Shown here in pieces: positions 22,061-32,614 of a stretch of 64,000 nucleotides of DNA (its first letter is position 1; each line of letters starts with the position of its first letter). The DNA comes from Humulus lupulus (lineage: Eukaryota > Streptophyta > Magnoliopsida > Rosales > Cannabaceae), in contig NC_084798.1 of the NCBI RefSeq assembly GCF_963169125.1, forward strand, positions 195,171,481 to 195,235,480. Reading direction: 5' to 3'. The notes under the pieces were generated by a model, which saw nothing but the letters and a program-made list of their open reading frames with translations, did not search any database and had not been told where the DNA came from. Both the position numbers and the translations under genes were made by a program.

Positions 22061-22532
22061 TGTAAGCCCAGCCCACGAGTTATGGAAACTTTACGTCGAT
22101 GGATCTTCCAATGAAAATGGATCGGGGGTAGGGATTATATTAATCACTCCAGATGGAAGTCGATTTCACTCTTCCTTGAGGTTCAGCTTCGAAGCATTTA
22201 ACAATGAGGTTGAACACGAAGCTCTATTGGCAGGACTTCAAATAGCCAAGGAGCTCAAGGTTAAAGCAATTCATTACTACAGTGATTCACAGTTGGTGGT
22301 TAACCAAATCCTAGGGGAATATCAGGCTCGTGGCACAAAGATGGCCGCATATCTAGAGAAAGTGATAGCGTCACTCGAACATTTCGAGTTCTATACGATA
22401 GAGCAGGTTCCCCGAGAGCAAAACTCGAATGCAGATGCCTTGGCCAGGCTCGCCACGTCCAACGAGGTCGATGTGCTAAACATAATGCCTATTGAGTACC
22501 TGTTGACTCCCAGTATTAGCAAGCCTAAATAG
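22061..22532 (+). pseudogene. pol: Archaeal-type RNase H (aRNH) of E2
   Basis: This is the extra RNase H that defines the Tat lineage. The fold markers are in order: LYVDGSSNENGSGVGIIL (first Asp, ~22093), EVEHEALLAGLQIAKEL (Glu), YYSDSQLVVNQILGEY (Asp), and NADALARLATS (last Asp). The domain is open throughout, from 21807 to a TAG at 22530-22532, making it the best preserved part of this pol. It would have degraded the RNA of the RNA-DNA hybrid in the particle. Confidence 0.85.
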
Positions 22533-23797
22533 GAAGATGTATGCATGATAGGCTCCAAACCAACCTGGATGACCCTAATAGTCGATTACCTTGAAACTGA
22601 CATTCTCCCAGCAGAATGGAACAAGGCTCGGAAACTGATGTATCATATTCCCAGGTGCACTCTTGTGGAAGGAAGGTTGTATTGGAGGGGATATTCTATG
22701 CCATTATCTGATGTGTGACTCCACCCGAGGCCAAGAAAATCCTAGAAGAAATTGATGAAGGATTTTGTGGAGACCACACTGGGGGGCATAGCCTATCAAG
22801 GAAAATTATAAGACAAGGATACTTCTGGCCCACTATCAAAGCAGAGGCATTTGAGTATGTCAAGAAATGCGATAAATGCCAATGATTTGCTACAATTCCA
22901 CGAGCTCCTCCATCCGAGCAAACCATGATAACTTCCCCATGGACATTTGCGGTGTGGGGAATCGATCTTATAGGCTCGTTGCCAACCGGTTAAGGTGGAG
23001 TTAAGTATGCGGTGGTCGTGGTCGATTATTTTACAAAATGGACCGAATCTGAACCTCTAGCAACGATTACCTCGAAAAAAGTCTTGGACTTTGTTGTAAA
23101 AAATATCATCTGCCGATATGGAATACCAAGGAACATAGTATCAGATAATGGTACCCAATTCAACAGTGAATTGTTCACCCACTTTTGTGAAAAAATGGGA
23201 TAATAAAAAGCTTCTCCTCTGTTGCCCATCCCCAAGAAAATGGCCAAGTCAAAGAAGTAAATAAGACTTTAAGAGTTCTATGAAAAAGAAACTAGAAGAC
23301 GCTAAGGGAAAATGGCCCGAGGAGTTGCCCCAAGTTTTGTGGGCATATCGAACTATGACTCCCACTTCAACAGGACATACCCCCTTTCCCTGACATATGG
23401 ATGTGAGGCCATGTTACCAATTGAGGTCAAAATACCCTCCATTCGTAGCCATGCTTATGATCAAGCTTCGAACCAATCCCAGCTCGAAGTAAGTCTGGAC
23501 CTTATTGAAGAAAGGCAAGATGAAACTCAACTAAAAAATGCAGTGTATCAACAACGACCTACTTGATATTTTAATAAAAAGGTTCGGGATAGGAAGTTCG
23601 GATTAGGAGACTTGGTGTTAAGGTGTGTGTTCCTAGCTACAAGGGACCCGGTCGCTGGTGTACTTGGGCCTAATTGGGAAGGGCCTTACCAAATCGAGTC
23701 AGTTATTCGACCTTGCTTCTATAAGTTGGCGAGATTAAATGGAGAGTTGGTACCACGAGCTTGGAATGGCGAACATCTACGACCTTACTATCAATAG
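22533..23797 (+). pseudogene. pol: Tat integrase (E2)
   Basis: Zinc-binding part: DHTGGHSLSRKI then YVKKCDKCQ near 22862-22882. Core: AVWGIDLIGSLPT (first Asp), DYFTKWTESEPLAT, IVSDNGTQFNSELFTHFCEK (second Asp) and a HPQENGQ equivalent near 23228 (Glu), the last after a frame change. C-terminus: FGLGDLVLRCVFLATRDP, GVLGPNWEGPYQIESV and EHLRPYYQ. Breaks include a stop in the zinc-binding part, a TAA in LPTG, stops at 23201-23206 and shifts between 23200 and 23312. The final stop is at 23795-23797. Confidence 0.85.
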
Positions 23798-23953
23798 TAT
23801 AAGAATGGTGTCTCATGTAACCATGCTTGTCTATCTTTACAAAGTTCTTGTTAATAAAATGTTCAATTTTGACTAAAAGTCATTTTTGTTTCAGTGTGTT
23901 GTATTTTTTGCAAACTCTCTTAATTTAATAACCTATGATCTCGCTCATAGGAT

Positions 23954-23966
23954 ATTAAGGGGGCAT
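23954..23966 (+). promoter_or_regulatory. Internal polypurine-like motif after pol (E2)
   Basis: TTAAGGGGGCATT lies ~155 bp after the pol stop, the same place as in E1 and E3. Confidence 0.5.
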
Positions 23967-24079
23967 TAGTGGTATATATACCATTAGTTTGAAAAAATAA
24001 ATAACTCCAATATAGCATACACAAAAACTAACAAATGTTTGGACTGTTAACCCGACATAAAAGTTAAAAGTGTATTCTA

Positions 24080-24300
24080 AAAATAAAGTGTCTGGATATA
24101 ACCAGATTATTAAAAATAAAGTGTCTGGATATAACCAGATGCGCGAGCTAAGATGATTTGGATATAACCAGATTATTAAAAATAAAGTGTCTGGATATAA
24201 CTAGATGCACGAGCTAAGATTATTTGGACAAAACCAGATTATCAAATTATTATAAATGTATGGATTACAAACCAAACATGAGCTAAAAAAGTTTGGAACA
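24080..24300 (+). repeat. Short tandem array with CTGGATATAACCAG core (E2)
   Basis: Three to four copies of AAATAAAGTGTCTGGATATAACCAGAT-type units alternate with GCRCGAGCTAAGAT spacers. The core is an imperfect palindrome. It occupies the position of the E1 array and shares its core. The remaining bases between pol and the aORF (23798-24846) show no gene. Confidence 0.7.
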
Positions 24301-24846
24301 AACCAGCTAAAACTAATCGACAGAAAAATGGAGTATAAATAAACCCACTTCGAATTAAGTAGAGATTGAGGTTGGAATATCTTGCAAAAGGACAGTTTCG
24401 ACCTCACAACCTTGGAGAGCTACTCGAGGATGAGGAAGAGTAACTAGAAAAGCAAGATATAACTAAACTACCTATCTTACACTCCACATAAGTACTTTCG
24501 AGTGCGTGGAAAAAGTAAGTTTCGACCTTGACAAATAACGAGATCAGATGTGAATACATCGACTAAAGTGTGCATGAATGCATTGAAACTCGAGCATAAA
24601 TCCAACATATATGTTTGTATGAATAAACAAATATAAAAACAAACCTTTAATATGAATTGCTTAAAAATATTTCGATCTGAGAAATGTAAAGCAAAAATAT
24701 TAAAGTGAAGTCGAACATGGTATTAAAAATATCAAATATAAATAGCTCTTTTACGAGTTGACACTGTTTTCGGCCCAAGGGCATAAAAAACAATGGCTAT
24801 AAACTATTACAAAAAAATTTAGAGGAACGCAGCCCATGATCGAGAT

Positions 24847-27626
24847 CTAAGAAGCAGGAGCATCCTCTTTAGCCTTCTCATCATCTTCCTTAGCCTTCTC
24901 AGCATCCTCCCGAGCAGCTTCCTCAGCCTCTAGCCGAGCTTTCCATTTTTCCAGAAGCTCGTCCTCAAAGGTGCCTAAGAAGCTCGTCTCAAAGTCGGTG
25001 TTGTTGGCCCAAATCATGTACATGGCCATGTCAACTGCCTGATCCTTCCTCTTCTTAAACTCTTCGAGAAGACGAGCCTTTTCACTCTCTATTATCTCAA
25101 AGGTGGAAATTTTCTCCTCCTCGAGTTTGGAATTCAGCTTCTCAAGCTCCTCAGACCTAGAGCTCTTCTCTTTGAGCTTGGTGTTCAGCTTCTCGAGCTC
25201 CTCGACCCTGGAGTTTTTCTCTTTAAGCTCAGCCTCCACCTTTGACTTTGCAGTATTGAACTCGTCAGTGAGCTTGAGTTGGAGATCCTTCAACTCCTGA
25301 GCATAAGACATGCTCACGTGAGCCTCGTTGTTCAACTTGTAATTTAGCTGAGCAACTACAGCAAGAGCCTAACACGCAAACAAATCAATTTAGAACATGC
25401 TTCGAATAAAATCATAATAAATAACGAAGTAAGAGAAATTACCGAGGAAATGAGCTCGGTACTCTTGTCATAAAGACATTAGAGTCCTAAGCATTGACCA
25501 GGAACTACCATTGAGGAGCCCCAAGACTGCTGAAGCTTTGGCCTACTCGAGACAGGACGTCCGAGCCGAGGGTGGCCCCGTGAGTCCCGGCAGCATTGTC
25601 GATGACTTACTCATCAGAATGAGTAGAAATCGACAGCAGTTGCTCCCGAGATGGAGCTGGTTTCTTCGGAGCTGGGCCAAGGGTTGGGAGGATCTGGACA
25701 GCACGAGGCGGAGAAGGAGCATCTGCCGCAGGAATGTTGACCAGGGGAGTGGAGGTCGCAGCAGGAGGAGCTAGAGGAGGAGTCACGTAGGTCCTTTTAG
25801 GGACTTTAGTAGGCCGACCAGTCTTTTGTGAGGCTCTCGGGCGCTTACTTTGCTTGGCCCCCGAGCCACTGTTGAGCAAATTCACGAGGTTGGAATCCAT
25901 AGTGCCTGCATAATCAAATCACATTAGAAAACGAGCTTAAAAATGCTAAAGAAGGCGTAAGGCAGACAATTAAAGGAAACAAAGACAATCGACAAGAAAA
26001 GTAACTGGAACTCCCCCCCGAGCTCATGCTCGACGACCAGGTAATTCCCCAATCTTCAGAGGAGGCTGGGGGAGTCCCTTCCCTATACGTGGACGTCAAC
26101 CTCAAAAGGTCCCTATAGTCATTTTTTCTGTATTGGATGGCTATCCCATCCCAGACTTCATTCAGACTATACATTGTTTGGTATTTCCCCAACCAGCTAT
26201 CGAACCTATGAACCCTATCATCTACCCAAGACCATACATAAAAGTTATCCCTATCATCTGGGAGTAAGATCAGAGCTTCAGTTCTATGCTTAAGAAGGGA
26301 AAGAGACCACAAGGCCGAGCTAAGAATGACCTTACCTCTGTCACTCGAGCTCGAGGCCTCGTCATTGGCATCATTCCCCGAGCACGGACTCCTGCGACAG
26401 TGAGCTAGAGATTGTGCTTTTGAGCTTTGCCTCGGAGGAAGTTTATCAATGGGAAGTGGCACATGCTCCCACTTGGTATACTTCCGATAGGCAGTATCAT
26501 CTGTTGACTGGTCTTGCTCCAGAAGACCACAAGGTCGAAGCTTATCTTCATGAAGAAGATAAGTCAGGGAGTGCCTACCGTATGGAAGCTGGAGCAAAGC
26601 TTCTTTATGGTCCTTCTTTATGGCTGAAGAATTGAATACATTTTGATTAGTTTGAGCCTAAGAGAAAATCGAGAACGAAGAGAAAAAAGGATCGAATACT
26701 TACGAATTCGTCTGAATGAATAATACTTATAGGGAGCCAGGCCGTTTGTCCAGAAGAATGACAGCTTGAAGTTAGGAGGATGGTTGGGCATGTCCTCGAA
26801 GATCTTCTTCTCCCTGGGATAGATCGATAGGTAATAGAAGTTGTCTCCTCCCCGAGCTCGGGAGGGGTTGCTTTTCAAGCAAAAGAGATACAAAATCTCT
26901 CTTGGCGAAGGTCCTTCCCAATTCAGTTTGTCGTATAACGACCTTAGGGCTGACAAGACCCTATATGAGTTGGTATAGAGTTGGAAGGGCACGAGCCCAA
27001 AAAAAATCTAGAAAGTCCATAAAAAAGGACTTCAAGGGAAATAAGGCCTCTGCCTTCATATGCTCGTGGCTCCAAGCCGCGAGCTTCAGCTTATTGTTAG
27101 GACGACCATCTCACAGGGCATAGCAGCTTCGTTCATTGGAAGTCGAAGCTCGACATCTCAGCGAGCCTGAAAATCCTAGGCCATGGCAAGCTAGGATGTT
27201 GGTTATTTGTCCCAATGAAGAGACCGAGCTCCAATAATGCTCGGCCTCAAAAAATTCCCCCCTCGAGGTGGGAACGGTAGTCGGCTATGAGGTGGATGGA
27301 TGACTTGATGATTCTTCCATCAGTGAGAATTTGAGGTTGCCCGGCTTGAAAGAAACCGTTACTTTGAGCTTGGGATCGAGAGGGATCGGTCTAAGCTCGG
27401 GACTCGGATCTGGATAAATCGCAACCTGAAGTTTTTTCCTTTTTCATTCTTCAACCTCGTCGATCTGACATCGGAGATGGGCTCGAATATCTTCTTGCTC
27501 GCACCTCACTTTGTACTCGCGAATCAGCTGCTGGTTTCAAGTGAAGGGAGATTCTTGACTTGGAGTTGTTGGAGAGTAAGGGATTACAAGCACTGACCCC
27601 CACCATTTCTCAAGATTCTGCGACAT
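24847..27626 (-). pseudogene. aORF of E2: Transposase_28-like protein with C-terminal coiled coil
   Basis: Opposite to pol. The ATG at 27626 immediately follows a TTGCTAG acceptor (MSQNLEKWWGSV). Next comes the Transposase_28-like core, best seen at 26618-26992: SYRVLSALRSLYDKLNW, EILYLFCLKSNPSRARGGDNFYYLS, FEDMPNHPPNFKLSFFW. A likely 80-nt intron (26624-26703) follows. The second coding block has VWSWVDDRVHRFDSWLGKYQ. A third exon starts near MDSNLVNLLNSGSG (25900) with a Pro-rich stretch. A 74-nt intron (25369-25442) leads to the last exon, a Lys/Glu coiled coil (EELEKLNTKLKEK repeats) and an acidic, Ala-rich tail ending at 24847. Breaks: TGA at codon ~31, TGA near 27455, stops and shifts at 27000-27180 and near 25607. 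Function unknown. Confidence 0.75.
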
Positions 27627-28164
27627 CTAGCAAGAAAGAAAAGGGTGAGGGCCAGGCACACAAGAAATCACAAAATAAAGGGAAAGATCAAGATGGTTTG
27701 AGCTCAAATGCTCGAGACCATGGAATAAGCCCGATCAAAAGAACGAGATCGAGCTTGGAAGAAACCTGAACTATTGAAAGAGTCAAGCTCTGAGCATGTA
27801 TTTGACGCGAAGGGAGAAAAGTGGATTTATTTTTTAGAATCCCATAATTTCAGGGAAAAATTTGGCGGTTACTCAAAAAGGTAATTTTGGGAAACGTGCA
27901 ATTTAAAAACCCTAATTCCATACCCCATTTCTTGGTCTGCACGATATGTTATCCGAAATTTAAATAACTCAGTAAAAAAGCCATATTTGCATTTTTTATA
28001 TGCAAAATTTGGGTTTGGAACCCGTAATATCAGAAGAACCTAAGAACTACACGAACATTCTAATGCTAAACTAGTAAATATGCCTATAGTGCAACAACAA
28101 TACAAACGTGCATGGAGAAAAAAAATATATGTAAAAACATATAAGGTCAAGAACAGGGACTTAC
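27627..28164 (-). other. Putative 5' UTR intron of the E2 aORF (538 nt)
   Basis: Donor TGTGTAAGTCCC (at 28164) and acceptor TTTCTTGCTAG (at 27627), directly before the ATG. Donor context and length match E3 once its inserted LTR is removed. No coding signal inside. Confidence 0.65.
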
Positions 28165-28369
28165 ACAATGAAGCTTGCAGATACAGAGAGATTGATGACC
28201 GGAGGAGTGGTTGCAAGAATGATCTCACTAAGTCGAACAAGCCAAAGTTGTTTTGCTTTCTCGGTTTGGAAAACATGCAAGAGCAGAGCAGACTCTAAGT
28301 TCTGGTTTCTCTGATTTTTTCTCTGAAAATTCAAGACAGGAAAATGAGATGAAAAAGATGGTACATGCA

Positions 28370-28377
28370 TATTTATA
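28370..28377 (-). promoter_or_regulatory. TATA box of the E2 aORF promoter
   Basis: CGTATAAATATGC on the - strand, 274 bp inside the 3' LTR start and 206 nt upstream of the 5' UTR donor. E3 has an almost identical box. Confidence 0.65.
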
Positions 28378-28650
28378 CGCCCCATGTGATGTCAAAGGTC
28401 GGGTTAATCTGAGCCACTAGCCAGATTTCGTATCTGATTCGACGGTTAGGTACAAAAGAAGTGATGGCAGCATAAAGTTGGCAGATGAATGGACGTGCGC
28501 ATGATACAAACGGCACTCAAGTACTCTGATTAATCAATCCCTATCTGACGCGTGTCCACACTCGGGTACAATTAATGGTATAGTTTCCAAGGAGGGTAGT
28601 TCAAAAGTTTCATTCTCGTAGGATTCGAACTAATACTTTTGAGGGTGAAA

Positions 28651-29456
28651 TGTTACACCTCGATTTCGAACATGAGGTTTTGATCATGAAATCTAGGCTC
28701 GTTAGGTGTAAGCTCGAAATATACACGGTTGTCATGTAATCCTTCAGTCAGACAACTGTGCTGTAAATAACAATCTCGAAAAGCTCAAGGATTCGTAGCC
28801 TCGAATATGCTCTGAGCTTGAAAATAGCATGGTTTGACACTTGAATATATCCTTGGACCATCCCTTGCCTTCCGAAATGGTTTGAGCTCGGAATGTGTGA
28901 GTTCGAAAGCGGCAACATCGACAATGGTTACTTGTTTCGTGCATAGAAGAAGTTAGGCGACGAGCTCGTGATCAACTGATAGTCTCGGAGATGTAATGAA
29001 TCCCGTATCTGAATTAATCAGTTACATGTGAAGATATTTATTGTTGTGCAATCCCAATGTTTAAGGGATATTATCTGAGTTGTTATCCGACCCCACATTT
29101 TATGGGATGTTTCCATGTACGTAGGAAATAATGCATTAAATAGCATTATGTTATTTGATTCCCAAAATATCTTCCCGAAATATGTGGGAATGAATTCTGT
29201 AACCTTCTCTATAAATAGAGAAGGAAACTCCATTTGTAAGGGACCGAAGACTGATTTCTTGAGAGAAAACTCTAGACAACTATTCTCTGAAAAGTTTCCA
29301 GAAAACTCCCAAGTGCAAATAACACCGACTCGTGGACTATGCAGATTTAACTGCTGAACCACGTAAAAATCTCTTGTATTCATCTTCTTTCATTTCCTCC
29401 AATATTTTTCTTGTTTAATGCTCTCCTTTTCAAGTTGACGAAAAACGGCGTCAATA
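28651..29456 (+). repeat. 3' LTR of E2
   Basis: TGTTACACC to GTCAATA (806 bp), TATA box at 29208-29217. A weak purine stretch (GAGGGTGAAA) precedes it. The terminal CA has become TA. Confidence 0.95.
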
Positions 29457-29461
29457 GTGAT
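29457..29461. repeat. Target-site duplication of E2, right copy
   Basis: GTGAT, matching 16694-16698. Confidence 0.9.
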
Positions 29462-30505
29462 ATATTAATTTCTTTTAAAAAAACTATTCTAGATCACAAA
29501 TTTTATATTTACTCATAAATATATATAAGTTGGAAAAGTCCAACTACATTCTCATTTATTAAATAAATTCTTTTGTCACCTTTTAAAAATAATTACTTAA
29601 TTATTTTGTAAATAAAAACTGTATAAATATAAATGAGAAAATACATATTTAAAGTGTGGAAAAGTTATATTTTTAATGTATAAAATCTAAGGCATAAATT
29701 GTTAAAACATATATTTTATATCTTTTACTTAAAAGAGATTTTTTCCATAAAACTAAAAATTTCATCAAGCATAATATCACATAAGTTTAAGGCATGAGTT
29801 TTTCAAAACATATTTTTGTCTATCTTTTTTAATTAAAGACAATTTTCTACAATACTAAACAAAATTCAGCAAAAAATAATATCCATAACTCAAAATTTTC
29901 TAATGAAATATTTTAACAAATTAATCTAGTATGCTTGGCAAAAGACTCACAACATGTACATGTTTTTTTTTTTAAATAAAATTTTAGCACATGTTATTTT
30001 AATGGTGCAAGAACACATATACAAAACTAATACATTTTCTCACTTTAACTTATAACATGAACTCAGAACATGATTTATTCTCCTTTAAACCATTTTTTCA
30101 ATTTAACATTCCAAAACAATAAAAATTCAGCAAGCCTAAAAATCACTTAATATTCCAAAAATGCTCATAATTAAATAAAACAAAGGAACCCTAAACCTAA
30201 TATGCCATAGCCGAAACCCCATATGCTAAAACAACAACTCAAACATCTTTTGCATGTTTACAAGAATACTAGAGAAAAGAAAAACAATAACATAAAATAG
30301 ACCAAAACCAAAACTTAAGCCCTAGCATGCATCTATTAACATCTTTGCATACTTTTACATAAATCATCAGATTGAAAATGATCACAACAACATAAACATA
30401 AGATCCCTACTTAAATCTCATTGAACTCATACATCATGTATACCCAAAATTCCTTCATGCTTTCCTAAACTCTCATACACGCCCAAACACACACACACAC
30501 ACCAC
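29462..30505 (-). repeat. E6: probable old LTR, piece 2, with a CA microsatellite
   Basis: AT-rich and without genes. A short (CA)n run lies at about 30487-30503. It is assigned to E6 only by continuity across the E2 insertion, proved by the GTGAT duplication. Confidence 0.35.
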
Positions 30506-31618
30506 TGTTAGGAAAATATATATTATTTCAATAGAAATGGTAAGAATTATTACAACTCTATACAAAATAATAAAAATAAACAAGATTGATTAAATAATGT
30601 TACAACTCTATGACTGAAAAATACAAATAAATAAGAGAAGAATTAGAATAAGAGAATGGAGAAATACAACTCTAAGCAAAAAGATACAAATAAAGTAAAA
30701 GTGTTTGTAACAAAAGAAATGAAAGATTACAACTCTTAAACAAGAAATACAAGTAAATAAGACAAGAGGAATAAGAAGAAAAGAAATAGTAGAAAATGTA
30801 AGAACAAGAACAAAAACAAGACGCTCTCACTCACACAACCAAAGTGAAGAGTGTTGCGGATCACCTACTTGAACAAGGTTCGAAACCTTTGTCCAAATGC
30901 TTACTCAAGCACTAAGGGAACTCTCACAATTTTTTGGAAATAGTTTTATGGAATTATCAAGCCTCTAGGTGTTTTCTAGCCAAGTGCTCTAATGGATAGA
31001 AAAATTGTGTCTTACAAGTGAGTAATAGGCTCCTATTTATTAGGTTTAGAGACATCCTTTGAATTTTAAATTCCACCAACTCCCATGGCTGTTACCAATG
31101 ATTAATTGGATGATTATGGAATTAAAAATGAGATTTGGGTGTTATTTGTGTTTTTGGAGCCATTAAAAAAAGTTGGAAAAACTGAAAAATTTGGTAAGTC
31201 AGCCACTCCGGCTGCAACCAGGAGTATCAGTGGCCACGGCCATTGGTCTTTGTTTCCCAGGTCGCGGCCACTGGCCAATTTCAGCACACAAAATTGTGTT
31301 GTTTTTCCAAACGGTTCCAATCTACTCCCAATTGATTTTGTAACCCCTAAACACATTATTGAGGTTTAAATCATATATCTAATAGCCATTTCACTTATGG
31401 CTTTAAGAAATTCAACTCAAAATTGTGTAACTAAAAATCTACACAATAATGGACAATATTTGGAAGTACAAATTTGTAACACCAAATATGTTACATATTT
31501 GGATATCCACATATATCTAAATATTGTAACTCTCTTTTATATGTTACAATATGTGACACTCCTTGTCACATTTATTTAATCTAAAACATTATATTATAAA
31601 ATAAAATATAATATAACA
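30506..31618 (-). repeat. Solo LTR, probably Ty1/copia type (1113 bp)
   Basis: The + strand runs from TGTTAGGAAAA to ATATAACA and is flanked by ACCAC on both sides (30501-30505 and 31619-31623). There is no internal region and no protein remnant. A TATA-like AATAAATAGG reads on the - strand near 31040, and a GC-rich cluster lies upstream of it, so the LTR is probably in - orientation. Lineage is a guess from the terminal bases. Confidence 0.75.
31199..31288. repeat. GGCCGCGGCC-like cluster in the solo LTR
   Basis: GGCTGCAACCAG, GTGGCCACGGCCA and GGTCGCGGCCACTGG lie within 90 bp, followed by ATTTCAGCAC. The closest match is the Athila internal cluster at 10799-10890. Confidence 0.6.
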
Positions 31619-31623
31619 ACCAC

Positions 31624-32614
31624 CACCACCATAGAGCCACAAACGTCTATGCCACTTACAAGGATACCCATTTTCATAGCAAATCATTTATAGAATCTAC
31701 TCATACAAAAATCACATGCATAATTCCATTCATGTTTCTATGGATTTAAGAAAAAAAAAGAAAGACATGGAGATCAATCATCAACACATATATGAAAAAC
31801 AAAAATAAAAACAACAACCAACATTATATCAAAAACATAAACAATACATCATCACCATAACATCAAAATGTGAGATTTTCTATTAACACCTTAGTGTTCA
31901 AGAACACAAACTATGATAAATCGTCTTGGACACCTAGGGATTTTCGAAACCCACATCAAAGAGAAAATAGAAAACTCTTAGAATTAAGAAGAAGAGAAGT
32001 TATAAACTAAAGGATTCAAAACACCAATACAAGAGCACATACCTAGGGATTTTGAAACCCTACTCTTCTTCTCCTTCTCTTTCTCATTCTTTCTTTCTCT
32101 CTTTCTCGTGCCCTCTCCCTTGATTTCTCTCTCTAAACTCAGCAACCACCTTCATGAATGATCCTCCAAAGCTCTATGTTTCCCTACTTAACCTAGCTCA
32201 ATGAAAACCCTAGAATCAATTACCACAAATCACTCCCTTGTTATTTCCTAATTTCTCTCTCCCAAATCAAGGCAATAAAAACATTTGACCCATCAAGGAA
32301 AATAGAGAAAATAATTTGAAAATCAATGTTCTTTCCCTTTGTGGCTGTAGTGTGCTCACTCTCTCCCTCTACACTATTTGTTTCCTATTTTTTTTTTTAA
32401 ATATGAACACAACCCTTTAGAACATTCCCCTAATATCTCATTTTCTTAATTAGATAAAATACTCATAAATAAATGATTAAATTAAATAATGCATGGAAAA
32501 AAAACTATTGCATGCTCACCATGCAAACCATGCACATGCACACACACGAGTGCTATGGTGCATTTATACTAACCATGCATATTGGTGCACACAACCAAAA
32601 CTCAAGAACTCACA
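31624..32614 (-). repeat. E6: probable old LTR, piece 3
   Basis: No gene. A CT-rich stretch lies at 32060-32130. It is continuous with 29462-30505 across the solo LTR and with 42250-42393 across the Tekay element, as shown by their target-site duplications. Confidence 0.35.

Larger units (their letters stand above)
16699..29456 (+). mobile_element. E2: complete Ty3/gypsy Tat-lineage element, 12.8 kb
   Basis: Two similar LTRs (807 and 806 bp) bound it, and the 5-bp duplication GTGAT flanks it. The order is 5' LTR, primer site, gag, protease, RT, RNase H, archaeal-type RNase H, integrase, polypurine-like motif, tandem repeats, antisense ORF and 3' LTR. The second RNase H and the antisense ORF place it in the Tat lineage. 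LTR differences of several percent by eye (about 15 in the first 190 bp, fewer later) and many stops mark it as an old, dead copy. Confidence 0.95.

Noticed and set aside
27560..27769. + strand ORF over the start of the E2 aORF
   Set aside because: A low-complexity Lys/Ser-rich frame across the aORF acceptor; the antisense ATG and acceptor are better supported.
30487..31618. A host gene or CRISPR-like array around the CA repeat and solo LTR
   Set aside because: The CA run is a plain microsatellite, and the following block has LTR ends with a perfect 5-bp duplication and no spaced repeats.
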